From positions 62,073,753 through 62,137,752 of the forward strand of contig CM043959.1 in assembly GCA_014529385.2 (NCBI GenBank): a stretch of DNA of 64,000 nucleotides, written 5' to 3'. Positions 1 to 10,559 of the stretch are shown piece by piece (within the stretch, counting starts at the first letter, position 1; each line of letters begins with the position of its first letter). The notes beneath the pieces were generated by a model. That model saw nothing but the letters and a program-made list of their open reading frames with translations. It made no database searches and had not been told where the DNA came from. Made by a program: the position numbers and the translations under genes. Origin of the DNA: Adiantum capillus-veneris. Taxonomy: Eukaryota > Streptophyta > Polypodiopsida > Polypodiales > Pteridaceae.

Positions 1-1577
1 TTAATTTCCTTCTCATGTACCCTATAAGTGAGAATCCCTGCCAATTGTGCACGCACACTATCTTCTACCTTGAAAGAGTATTGAAACTCTTGCAACTCCA
101 TAATCCACTTTGAGATCCTAGTACTAAGATTCATTTGAGATGACACCCAAGGGAACAAATTTTCTGCAGTGAGAATTACAAAAGGTTTTGGTAGCAGGTA
201 GGATCTAAACTTTCTCACCGCAAACATGAGAGAAAGCATCATGAGTTCTGCTTCTGTGTAGTCTCTCTCCAAAGCATTCATGACCCTACTAGCAAAGTAG
301 ATGGGTCGCATCCTTGTACTGTGGGGATCTTGGTGTAGCAACACAGCACCAATTGTTTCTTTCCCAGCACTAGAGCTAACAAAGAATGTGTACTCCCAAC
401 AAGGAGGCATGAGTGTTGGTAGCTCTGACAAAATGACTTTAATGTTACAAAAATACTCTTCAAGCTCATCAAACCATGCAAATTCTACTTGTTGTGTCAA
501 CTTTTGCAAAGGATGAAGCAACTCCGAGGCTAAGTGAATGAAGTGTGACATATACTTCACCTTCTGAATGAAAGATATAACCTCCTTAAGACTCTTCGGT
601 GATGGGAGCTCAATAAGAGCCTTTGCCTTTGAAGGATCCACCTCAATGCCTTTATAGGAAACCTTGTGACCGAGCAAGATCACTTCATCCTCACCTATGT
701 GGCACTTGTCAGGGTTGAGTTGACCTCCCATGTCGTAGAGCTTCTTTAAACCTTCTTCTACCCTTTGTAGATGCAATGATTCTGAGCTATAAATGCAAAA
801 ATCATCAATGAATACCCTAATTGACTTTCCAAAGAATGCTTGAAACACCATGTTCATGAAACGTTGGAATGTTGCAGGAGCATTTGTCAGACCAAATGGC
901 ATGACTCTAAAAGCATAACAACCCCAAGGAGTGATAAAGGTTGTTTTCAATTGATCTTCCAATGCGATACCTATTTGAAAGTAGCCTGAGTAGCCATCAC
1001 ACACAGTGTACTTCTCATGACCAGCTACCTCATTTAGTATCTCATCCTGAAATGGGAGGGGAAAGTGATCTCTTTTTGTTGCCTCATTGAGTGGACGGTA
1101 ATCCACACACACCCTCCACTTTCCGTTTTTCTTAGGAGTGACAACAACAGGAGAGACCCACTCTGAATTCTCCACTGGATAAATGAAACCTGCTGCTAGA
1201 AGCTTTCTTACCTCCTTGAGTAGAGCCTGCTCCTTTATAACTCCTAGCCTTCGTAGCTTCTGAGCTTTAGGTGTGGCCTCAGGCTTTAACTCAATCTTGT
1301 GTTGAACAACATCTACCCCACGCACGTCGGTGTAGTCTTTAGCGAAAAGCCTAGGAAACTTCCTTAGCACACATTTGAACTCCTCTCTTTCATCCTTTGT
1401 AAGTGTTGTTGATAGCATACCTTCCAGCATCCCTTCATCTTGAACACCTTCGTTCTCTTGAGGACCTACCTCCTCCAAGACTTGACAAGAGGTCTCTTGG
1501 TTGCTTGGCTTAAACCTTACCCCCATGACTTCGATGGAAGACTCCTCTTCAGTAATGCTGCTGCTACTTTCTTCTTC
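1..1577 (-). CDS. Gypsy-1 pol: reverse transcriptase and RNase H-like region (partial, runs off left edge)
   Basis: Read leftwards, this frame is open from just after the gag-protease stop to the window edge, about 525 codons without a stop. It encodes the Ty3/gypsy RT: a PKKNGKWRVCVDYRPLNEA block near 1080-1135, an SGY block with the first catalytic Asp near 1000, MPFGLTNAPATFQRF near 870-905, and the catalytic FIDDF (YxDD equivalent) near 800-815. An RNase H-like domain follows from about 390 to the edge. There the usual catalytic aspartates look replaced: VSSSAG where VDAS or similar is expected, and TAENL where VDHQAL is expected. The element's integrase and 3' LTR must lie left of the window. 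It shares its frame with the upstream gag-protease ORF and is separated from it only by one TGA. RT identity is sure; lineage is inferred. Confidence 0.9.
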
Positions 1578-3347
1578 TCAAGTGCTATCGGTCCAACCTT
1601 CTTCCGTCTCACTTTGAGATGATTCTTCATGGAGCTCCTCTTGGCGTTGCTCCTTCATGTCAAAGACAACCTTCTTATGATTGTCATTCCTGCAAATTAA
1701 TTTCCCACTCTCCCAATCCTGCAAAGCTCGCATTTTCATTAGCCATGGTCTTCCTAGGATAAATGGATAACCACTTCCCTTGGTCGACATAACATAAAAA
1801 TACACCGCTTTCTTAATGCCAAAGGCCTCTACAAAGACATTTTTACAAATGCCTACACACCTAGCCTTGCTATTGTTTGCCATCTTGACTTTGATTTCAG
1901 GTGTCTCATGGATGTGCATGCCTAGTCTTTGCATGAGTCCCTCTATCATGATGCAAATTTGTGCACCCCCATCCACTAGACCTTTCCTAACCAATCTTCC
2001 TTTGATGTAACAGTCTAGCACTGGTGTAATGTCCTCATTCATTTCAACTTGTGCAATTTTTACAACAGGCACACTCTCTTTTACCTTTCTCCTAGTGCTA
2101 ACTGCCTTTGTTAAATCCCTCCTAACTTGTGGGCATAATGCAAGAAACTGAGGCCATGAGATATCAGGACCCTTACCTCTCATGTCTTCCAACAAGTTGT
2201 ACGGAGCCATACCCTGTCCAAGAGGGAAGTCTTGGAGGTTGATACGACGTCGAGTCCTCTTGGTTTCCTTGGTTTCCTTTGCCTTCTTGCCTTGTCCATG
2301 GTCACTCTGTGATGTGACTCCTTCTTTCTCTTTACCTTTTCGTCGGCCACGCTTAATGCCATTGGCTTCCATGTCAACCTCATTTGAATTTGTCACCTCT
2401 ACCACATGCACATTTGGATCTGGCAAAGGTGGAACTCCTTCTACCCCTTGTGGAGGTGGTCTTGGTCCATTTGGCCTTTGTAGAAGCCTTGGTTGTTGAC
2501 CAGCTCCTTCTCTTGCATTCATCACTGGGTAATTCAAGTTAGGTCTCCCTGGCTCTCCACGGGGCCAAGGACAATTATACATCCCATGTCCAGACTCTCC
2601 GCAATTCCAACATTGCAAGACTCTCCTAGGTCGTGGGTCTCGCTCTTCAGACTTCTTTGCTTGTCCCTTTGGACCTACGGCTTGTGCAAGGTGAATTGAC
2701 AGGCTGCTTAAGGATTCATTTAACTTCTCAATCACTTCCGCCGTTACCTCAGGAAGCTCCTTACATGTTGATGCTTGTGACTTACCTTTGGGTCTAAGAC
2801 CTTCTATTGGAACCTCCCCCCTTAAGCACTTGAGTTTCCTATATTTCTCAGCAGCCCTAGTTTCAGCTGCATCAAAGGTAGCAGGTGCACCCGCCTCAAC
2901 TTTTACCTTAAGGTCAGAAAAGAGTCCGGCTATGAACCTCTCCTTCTTTAGAAATTCTGCACCATCACCAGGGTTAGCAACATTTCGTATCCATAGAGCC
3001 CAAAGACGTAGGAACTCTTGCTTGTACAAGTAGTAGTCATCTAAGTCTTTTTGCTTATGAGAAACAATGTCTTGCCATAATTTCTGAGTGTTTTGGGGAT
3101 CAAAGAAGTATTTCTTGAAACGATTCAAAACTTCCGTGTAATTCCCTTTAAATTCCTCAGGCAAAGAGTCAAACCAAGTGCTAGCATCTTTCCTAAGGAC
3201 CACCTCAAACATTTCTACACGTTCTTGATCAGTTACTATCCTCTTGATACGGCAAGACATCTTGAAATTCGCTAGAAATAATTCTGCATCCTCTCCAGGC
3301 TCTCCAAAGAAAAGAGGATTTCCAGACATTTGGCGTTGGCTCTCCAT
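1578..3347 (-). CDS. Gypsy-1 gag-protease polyprotein, 589 aa
   Basis: Complete ORF starting at an ATG. The N-terminal half is a plant retrotransposon gag: GEPGEDAELFLANF early, then a helical capsid-like region ending near residue 170 with EAGAPATFDAAETRAAEKY. A zinc knuckle CWNCGESGHGMYNC (CX2CX4HX4C) sits at about residues 245-258. A basic, low-complexity linker follows, then an aspartic protease from about residue 430, with GLVDGGAQICIM as active site and a later FILGRPWLM flap/C-terminal block. The active site reads D-G-G rather than D-S/T-G; D-G-G variants are common in plant gypsy elements. The ORF ends with TGA directly after an acidic Ser/Glu-rich tail, and the next codons continue in frame into the RT. 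It would make the capsid and process the polyprotein in the cytoplasm. Confidence 0.92.
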   Translation of the reverse strand: MESQRQMSGNPLFFGEPGEDAELFLANFKMSCRIKRIVTDQERVEMFEVVLRKDASTWFDSLPEEFKGNYTEVLNRFKKYFFDPQNTQKLWQDIVSHKQKDLDDYYLYKQEFLRLWALWIRNVANPGDGAEFLKKERFIAGLFSDLKVKVEAGAPATFDAAETRAAEKYRKLKCLRGEVPIEGLRPKGKSQASTCKELPEVTAEVIEKLNESLSSLSIHLAQAVGPKGQAKKSEERDPRPRRVLQCWNCGESGHGMYNCPWPRGEPGRPNLNYPVMNAREGAGQQPRLLQRPNGPRPPPQGVEGVPPLPDPNVHVVEVTNSNEVDMEANGIKRGRRKGKEKEGVTSQSDHGQGKKAKETKETKRTRRRINLQDFPLGQGMAPYNLLEDMRGKGPDISWPQFLALCPQVRRDLTKAVSTRRKVKESVPVVKIAQVEMNEDITPVLDCYIKGRLVRKGLVDGGAQICIMIEGLMQRLGMHIHETPEIKVKMANNSKARCVGICKNVFVEAFGIKKAVYFYVMSTKGSGYPFILGRPWLMKMRALQDWESGKLICRNDNHKKVVFDMKEQRQEELHEESSQSETEEGWTDST

Positions 3348-3426
3348 TGAATTGATTTCAAAGTAACACGTTTTTTTTTTTCTTTAAAAGATTTACACAA
3401 TAATATTTTCTAAATTGCAATCTATT

Positions 3427-3879
3427 CTACAACAAAATAAAAATATTCACATCAAATGACCTATGATAATCAATAAGAGGTAGAATGACAGGGTTTGGTG
3501 ATGCGAGAATTTCTCCTACTCTTTGGGCACCAAACATGAACACCATACGTTGTTGAAAATGGATTTTCCTACTAATTGCAATGTTTATTCTAATGTGTGG
3601 AGTGAAATGAAAGGGGAAAATCTCTATTCTTGGGCCATTATCCATTGTCTATGCATGACCTTATGCTTAAAACAAAACAAAAATATAGACGTCCAAACTA
3701 AGGTCGTACCTAATGAGAGGCAACATAAAAGGATTTACTGATGTGTTTATCTCTGCCAACCTAAGAGGACCTAAAATTCTACGAATTACACGTTGAAATT
3801 GCAACTTAGTACTAACAATTATGTGTACCTTTTGCCTTGCAATGGGAATGAAAGGATCATACAAATTCTCGTGATTCAT
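3427..3879 (-). repeat. Two diverged ~240-bp tandem repeats in the gypsy-1 leader
   Basis: The stretch 3427-3660 and the stretch 3667-3890 align along their length: both start with an A-rich run, then share a TAATGAGAGGCA-like block, a TTTACTGATG/TTTGGTGATG block and a central ACACGTTG/ATACGTTG block. They lie between the primer-binding site and the gag ATG, so they belong to the untranslated leader. Small frames on the minus strand are similar to each other only because the DNA is duplicated; I do not call them genes. Confidence 0.6.
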
Positions 3880-3933
3880 GCAAGCTACTTGATTATGCTA
3901 AAGGTTGAGCCTACACAAAACATACACAAGACG

Positions 3934-3951
3934 TCCTCAGTGGGGGCACCA
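3934..3951 (-). other. Gypsy-1 primer-binding site candidate
   Basis: On the minus strand, an LTR-like end ...CCTCA is followed by a 4-base spacer and TGGTGCCCCCACTGAGGA. TGG at the start matches the CCA end of a priming tRNA, and the spacing is what a gypsy PBS needs. I did not identify the tRNA. The general form resembles the TGGCGCC-type sites of plant gypsy elements. Confidence 0.55.
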
Positions 3952-3955
3952 AAAT

Positions 3956-4810
3956 TGAGGCGGTCCGGGGCGGGCAACAAGAGAGGCGACCTCTAAACAC
4001 CCCTCAAGGCTCCCGTGCTGCTCAATTGGGGCTGGGGCAACCACAAGCACAACACAACAACAAACCCACGGCCAAACCCAAACAAGATAGGGGCACCACC
4101 TAGTTATGGTATGCGAACTAGGACGCAAGAGAGATTTTGGCACAACCAAGAAGATGCACCACACAACACACACAAGCAACCTCACACCAAGACACACATG
4201 AAATGGACCAGAGAGAGCTAGAGCAAAGGGAAGAGAGAGAGGGAAGGATCTTGCGTAATACCTTATTTGTGACTTGCAAATGGAGATGGTTCGTTATGAT
4301 GCTATCGTAGAACTTGTACAAAACTCACTCAATGCTTAGTGATTGCTAATCATTGCCAAAACACACACACATTGTCTTAGGGTGTGGGAGATCTCTCACC
4401 ACAATACCCTCTTACAATGGACACAAAACTGGCAATGAAAAACACACTAAAACACTTTCTAAAATCAAGATCAACCGATAAAACTCAAAATACACAAGTC
4501 ACCTTGAATTCACCAAACCGTATTGCAAAAATGGAAGGACGAAGATTTAAACGTCGAATCACGTCTTTGATGCACCAAACCTCAATTTATTGATGATGAA
4601 GGAGCATGTACAATAGTGGTTTTGAGATTTGTGGAACTCACGCTCTCTCACTTGCAATGTGTAGCTTGAAGGCTTCTCTCACACCAAGAGTGAAGCTCAC
4701 AAGTGGTTGCTACACCTAAGTCTCTCCTCACGCATAGAGTGTTGGGGTGCTATGTGAGATGTTGGAGGTTGTTTTACAAGAAGGAGAGGGGCCTATTTAT
4801 AGGTTAGAGA
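3956..4810 (-). mobile_element. Gypsy-1 5' LTR (left edge placed, right edge not found)
   Basis: The LTR boundary next to the PBS is TG (plus strand) at 3956-3957, which is the terminal CA of the LTR in element orientation. A TATA box lies at about 4795. Most of the sequence between is purine/pyrimidine-biased and non-coding, with imperfect ACACAA-rich runs. The upstream (U3) end should be a CA on the plus strand somewhere between about 4.9 and 6.5 kb. I could not place it because the partner LTR is outside the window. Confidence 0.55.
4792..4804 (-). promoter_or_regulatory. TATA box of the gypsy-1 LTR promoter
   Basis: The minus strand reads CCTATAAATAGGCCCC here, a textbook plant TATA element. 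It points towards the leader, PBS and gag and lies about 840 bp upstream of the PBS, consistent with initiation near 4765 inside the LTR. Confidence 0.6.
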
Positions 4811-4980
4811 CCCCTCATTAAGATTATTGGAAATCCTAATTTATAAGCTAACAAATCAGGATTATGATTTTTTTGAATATCAAAGCATTGCGGGCCTTCT
4901 TTGTCTGCTTGAGTCATGGGTGTGGGCTCAAAAGAGAGCATTATTGATGGTAGATAAGGTGAAAGTAAGTTTTAAGGAAG

Positions 4981-5019
<39 letters not shown>

Positions 5020-6600
5020 ACTATACATGTCTTGAGGTGAGGTGTCTTTTATGGTTAGGTCAATGCTATTTTGTGTTAGTATGTTAGTCGTTAGTAATCA
5101 CTAGAAAGTTAATGTTACATTTACAATGGGTAGAGTGAGTTGATTTGATGAAGGAAGAGGGGTGAATTAAAAGAGAATCATTGAGATGGTGAAGCTTTGA
5201 AGAAGCTTGAACTCACCCTTTGTGTAGATTGTGGAAAAAATGACCGCTGGTCTTCTTCTTCTTCTTCGCTTCTTTACGCCGCCGCCACGGTTGACCACCA
5301 CGATGAAAAGAGGATTTGTTGATGAAAAATCCTCAATTTGCAAAAGTTATCATGGTTAAGATGCTGAATTTTAGATATTTTAGGAGAGGTAAATGAAATT
5401 GTAACATAGAAGCAATAGAGAGAGACATGAAGAGGGTGTATGTATGTAGAGGTTCATAAAAGAACTATAGGGATGAGAGCGAAGGGTAATGGTGAAGAGG
5501 GTGGGAGAAGCCATGGAAATTGCAGGTTTGAGTGAGGGAAGGAGAGGGAGGGATGTGTAAGAGTGAGTAGGTGTGTGGAAGGGTGAGAGAAGACTAAGGG
5601 CTACTTGTGAGAAAAGTGGGCAGACTGGGGTCCACTCAAAAAATCATAGCTCGCCGCTGGTAGCTCCAAAAATCATGAAAAAATTTGAGGTGATTATTCA
5701 GAGCGTGGGCTACATTTTCTCTTTGACCACCGCTCCAAATTCAGAGTGGAGATAGGTGTCAAAATTCTCACCAAAAAGCCTGTTTTTTATGCCTGCAAAA
5801 GTCTTTTAGTGGCCCCCTCCTTTGTTGAATTTGTACAATGCATCCAAGAGTGAGCCCCTCCTTTGTCATATTATAATACAAAACATTCAAGTTGCCCTTG
5901 ACCCATGCATAGAGGAGGATTATTGGTGAAATAAGAAATATATACATGGTGGGACTAGTGTATGGACTATTCATGGACTTTAGCTCAATGAGCACATGGT
6001 GTTAGAATAATGAGTAAAAATAATAATAAAAAAATGGAGGAGTTATGGATATGGAAAGATATTGGAATCATATAATATGGTCCCTCCTTGAATTATTTTG
6101 GGTGAAAGAGGAAAAGGTATGCAAGTAAATAATATAATAAAAGTAACCAATGAGTAGAAATCAATTTTTTGTTTTCACGAGGGTGAGGGTGAAAATGTGG
6201 GAGTGATTTGTATAAAAGAAAAATATGAGGTTAGAGTATGTACATATTGGCAAAAAATATAATTATGGTGTAAGAGGATGAAAGAAGGTGTACATAGGTT
6301 TAATAAAACACACACCTAAGTAGAAATATTTAAATAAAATATCAAAATAATTATAAAAAATCCCTATATTTAGGCCATATATACAATGAAATATTTACAC
6401 ACAAAGAGGCCATAATATACTTTTATTTTTTATTATTTTTTATTATTTTGGCTCAACTAGCCCAGTGACTAGCTAGCTGAGGGTTTTTTTAAGAAGATAT
6501 GGGAAAAGCCCCCTAACTCACACACGCCTATGTACAATGAAATGGTAGGGATAGCCATAGCGTTTGGGTGAATTTGGTAGGGTGGAGTAACTTAGTATAG
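4811..6600. other. AT-rich stretch with GA microsatellite, no gene seen
   Basis: Holds a (GA)n run at about 4983-5017 and then AT-rich sequence with many short purine runs. It may include the remaining U3 of the gypsy-1 LTR. No ORF here resembles a protein I know, and no splice-like pattern or terminal repeat could be supported. Confidence 0.5.
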
Positions 6601-6634
6601 CAATTATGGAGAGCCGAAAAACGGCTATCAGTAC

Positions 6635-6700
6635 GATTGGGGGCAGGGGACCACCGGCCCCTCCACCAGGTCGGCGGTCCCCTACCCCCAATCCTACCTA
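6635..6700. repeat. GC-rich hairpin at the left of unit A
   Basis: ATTGGGGGCAGGGGACCACC is followed after a short C/A-rich loop by GGCGGTCCCCTACCCCCAAT, giving a nearly perfect stem. The right half continues into a GCACTACATACC-type block (reverse sense) shared with the inverted repeat at 20.5-21.1 kb, so this looks like the collapsed end of the same TIR element. Confidence 0.6.
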
Positions 6701-7154
6701 GCTAGGTATGTAGTGCCTCCCTCATAGGATCTCATGATGTTGAGGTAAGTCGCAATGTGGGAATTATTGTGAGAATTTGTCCAAAACTTCTTCTGTTGGT
6801 GTCCATATTTGCAGCGTATAAGGCAGTGCCATTACCTGTGAGAAAGATTCATATCTGCGATGTAGACGATGGGGGTGTTACCTGTGAGAACAATTGATAT
6901 CCGTGACGTTGATTGGAGCTAGAAGGCTGTTGAATGTATCATTATCCATAACGAGCTGCGCCATGCTGCATTTCTATCTCGCACTCAACTACAGAAAATC
7001 GAAGTACTGCTTTATCGATCACTAAGAACGTCTTGTCTAATGATCTTTGTGAAGCAGCTTGCTGCCAAACCGAGCTTTTAAAAGAGTCCCTTTCTTTTTT
7101 TCAAACTAAAAATCTTTTATATATGTATTGTTAAACTACGATTTTCACATTCCT

Positions 7155-7225
<71 letters not shown>

Positions 7226-7645
7226 CATTTGCTTATGACACGTGCATATGGATGTGCCCAGCCCAAGAAAATAAGAGCACACTTATTTTGAAGGATAACA
7301 CTGTTTTTTATTTTGAAGGCCTTAACCCCTTCAGGGCTAGAAAATTACATTTTCCCTAAACGGTGAAAATAAGGGCAAACTTGAAATTCTCCGTCAAAAT
7401 TTGAAACTTTTTTCGCTAATTACACTAAAACTTGTGGAGAAATATTCCCCAATTTTCTTAAATGCAAGCTCAAAATATAGCCGGCATTTTACAATTTGAG
7501 GCATTAAAAATACAGGACCTAGATAACATTTGATTTGGAGAGCATACAACTAACTTTTTTAAATTTCCTACAATTCTTTCTAAGTTTAGCATCTTCCTAG
7601 AAGGGTAAAACCCCCTTAGAAGGATGGTGCAACCTTCTAGTTTTA

Positions 7646-8522
7646 TGTCACAGGAACATAATAATAGAGATAGACAGCAAAGGATAGAGAAAGAGATCTT
7701 TGCATTGATGAATTTTTGCAAAATTTTTGCAGAGCAATTGAATATGGGCGCACTCTGTTGTACGGAGCTCGAACCTCCCGACCACCCCCGAGCTTCAGTC
7801 CGCTTGCATGCAGCGTCTCACTCGCACTTACACTCGCAGAAGAGGAGATCTGTGAATGATCCCCAAACACGCCACCCGTTGTTCTTTTATCCTTCTTTTC
7901 CTCGAAAAGCATTCGACCTCTCAAAATAGCCGCTTTTTAGGCGTTCGATCGACTCCATTTTCACACCAAGTATACCTGCGAGAATAAGATACGAACGTGA
8001 TCATGAAGCGATCCGTAAAGGTTAGATTTTTAAAACTTTTTTCAGTTGTCTTCAACTGAACATTACTCCCAAACGGAGCCAAAACAGCCCAAGTCCGTCT
8101 CACACAATCTTGTTGCTCTTGTTGCGCTCTTCGACGGCTATGTGATGCAAACTTTCCATAGCCTGCTCTGATTTGCTAAATATCAACCTGCAAAACAACA
8201 TTTTCTACAAAAACAGCAAATTTCACTTTTTCCTTAATCTTTGGCCCTCAACGAGCATCAAAACATCAAAATCTCTAAAACCTCAGGGAACCAAAGTTGT
8301 TCCTTATAACACAGGCTTCAATCGCTTCATACATCACTTTTCCAAAATCACACGCTAACACCTTCAAAAATGACCCAGAAAATGCCTTCTAGCTCAAAAA
8401 GTTTTATTGGACGAAAACAATCCACACATCCTTCTACACAGTGGACCAACTTTAAAACGACGAAAACTTCCTAGAAAAACAAATTAATTGCTAAAACACT
8501 TCAAAAATCAAGTCTTGTTACA
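7646..8522. mobile_element. Solo LTR 1 (877 bp) with TTTTA target duplication
   Basis: Copy A is interrupted here relative to copies B and C. The insert starts TGTCACAGGAAC and ends CTTGTTACA, i.e. TG...CA. It is flanked on both sides by TTTTA (7641-7645 and 8523-8527), while the uninterrupted copies have a single such site between the CCTTCTAG and GGACTGTC blocks. The direct repeat, terminal dinucleotides and size fit a solo LTR. It contains no long ORF. Orientation is unknown. Confidence 0.8.
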
Positions 8523-8713
8523 TTTTAGGACTGTCTGAGTCTGTAAGTCAAGATTTTATCAAAAACATTTTGTCATTCCCAAATTTTGAGGTCATTTCCA
8601 TTCTTCAAACTCCACATTGCACGTGATTTGAGTTTCGTTTTTGCCAAAAAGTTGCACCTTGTTTGGCCTTTTCTTTAGGCTCTGATCATTGAAGCGTTAT
8701 GGGGCTTGGAAAC

Positions 8714-10298
8714 TGTCATAATAATCAATATCTAATTCTCCTAAATGATTTTCTCATATTAAACTGATCATTTAATGTGGGGAAGTGCTAGGGGAGAAAA
8801 AGCTAGAATATTGGTTACGCTAGCAGACCGGCCACGGTATGGATCCAAAGGAGGGAAAATAGGGATTCAAAGGGGGGGCCATCTGCAAAAGAGCCATGTG
8901 CAACAATGGGCTAAAAAGACCCTAAGGTTCAGCCCATTAAGACTTCCAAAATGCTAAGGTTCCAAAATTCAAAGGTTGTGTCCAAAGGTCAAACCTGGGG
9001 GAATTGGATGCTTTCTGTATGTGAAATAAAGTCTTTGCATATCCCTACATGGGAGGGGGCGAGCCCTTCTTCTAGGGGATGAGAGAGAAAGTCACACACA
9101 CACGCACACACACACAGGCTTCCTTTACACAAAGGGAATTAGGGACACATGCCAGCTCCCTAGCCCAGATGCCCACAAGGTGTGCCCAATTCCTATTGGA
9201 TGGCCTTGGAGGTGGACCAATGAGAATTAGGCTAGAGTAAATCTAGTTTAATTAATTTAAAAACACTTAATAAAAGAACCAATGAGAAATAAGTCTCCTA
9301 GAAGACTATTGGGCAGTCTCCCAAGGGGTCCAATGAGCATTCAGGAGCCCAATGGCTTGCCTGATTCCTATTGGCCAGGAGGCAAAGGGGTCCAATGAGA
9401 GTTAAGTTTAATTATTAAATGACCTAAAGCTCTCACAAAAGGGAAAAGGGGGACACATGTCAGAAGGCTATCACTTATGTTGCTTAATGGTCATTGGCTT
9501 GACTTGGGGAGGGCCAATAAGGCTGGAGCAAGAGCAAATAGCAAGAGGGCTCGCCCAAGAGAGAGAGGGGGCTGATTTTTGCAAGGCATTATCACACACA
9601 CACTCACACACAATCTCATGTGTGAAGAAAGAGGAGATTATCTCTTCCCAAGCTTTAATGGAGAGCTCATCACCTACTCCAAGCTTGTGAGATAGAAGCC
9701 TACATCAACACACTCTTGGCTTGTGGATGCAAATCCAACCAAGAGCCAAGCTTCAATGCATGCACATCTCCTCTACCAAGCTAAAGCTATGCTAATATGA
9801 GTGATTATGTGAGAAGATGTACATCTTTCTCGTAAGATACTCCTTCTTCCTCTCAATCTACTCTCATACCCTGCTAGCTCTCACCATCTTCGAAGGTGTG
9901 TGAGGTCTTGGGTCTGAGAATGGGGATAATTAAAGTTGTGTTTACTAAGTGTTTTGCTTAGTGCATGAAGCTTTCATCTTCATTGCACTAGCTAGTCTTG
10001 AAGGAACACAAAGAATTGTATTGTACAATGTCTCTCTTGATGGGAGAAACCATATTACAAAGCCTTTTGGAGGGGGGACCGGCACCATGAAAATCCGGTC
10101 CTCAACTGTTGTCAATAGCTTAATTTCTCTCTCTTTTGAAAGTATTGTTGATCCTATCTAACTAGGTGTTATGATTTTTGTTGCTCTCTCCACCCAAGCA
10201 CTCTTGTAATTCTCATTAGGAAACTATCTTAATGAAATTCCCACTATGTTCATGCTAATTTCCGCTACACATAAGTTTTTAGTCCATTAAATGTTACA
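8714..10298. mobile_element. Solo LTR 2 (1,585 bp) with GAAAC target duplication
   Basis: A second interruption of copy A. The insert begins TGTCATAATAATC and ends ATGTTACA, and GAAAC lies on both sides (8709-8713 and 10299-10303). In copies B and C the flanks join directly (GGGCTTGGAAACTACC). Inside are CA-repeat patches near 9090-9116 and 9592-9612 and sequence similar to LTR regulatory DNA, but no supported ORF. This is the expected result of recombination between the two LTRs of an inserted element. Confidence 0.82.
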
Positions 10299-10559
10299 GA
10301 AACTACCTTATTACTTGTGCCTTTCATACCTTGAATCTCCAATACCTTCATACCTTAAAAAGATGTCTAGGCAAAGATAAGTACAGAAACAACTTAGAGT
10401 TTGATTCTACCCTCTTATCATTGAAGCTTTGAGGGGCTTGAAAACTACCTTACATGTGCCTTTTATACCTTGAGTCTCCAATCTTCATACACGCACATTT
10501 TTCTTCTTTTAACATGCCAATTAGTTACACACTCAAATTCTTCTAATTTCACAAAGAGA

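Noticed and set aside
278-481. 67-codon minus-strand frame
   Set aside because: It is out of frame with the clearly conserved RNase H-like reading on the same strand; a shadow.
1816-3275. Several short plus-strand frames over gag-protease
   Set aside because: Antisense shadows of a well-supported 589-codon gag-protease ORF.
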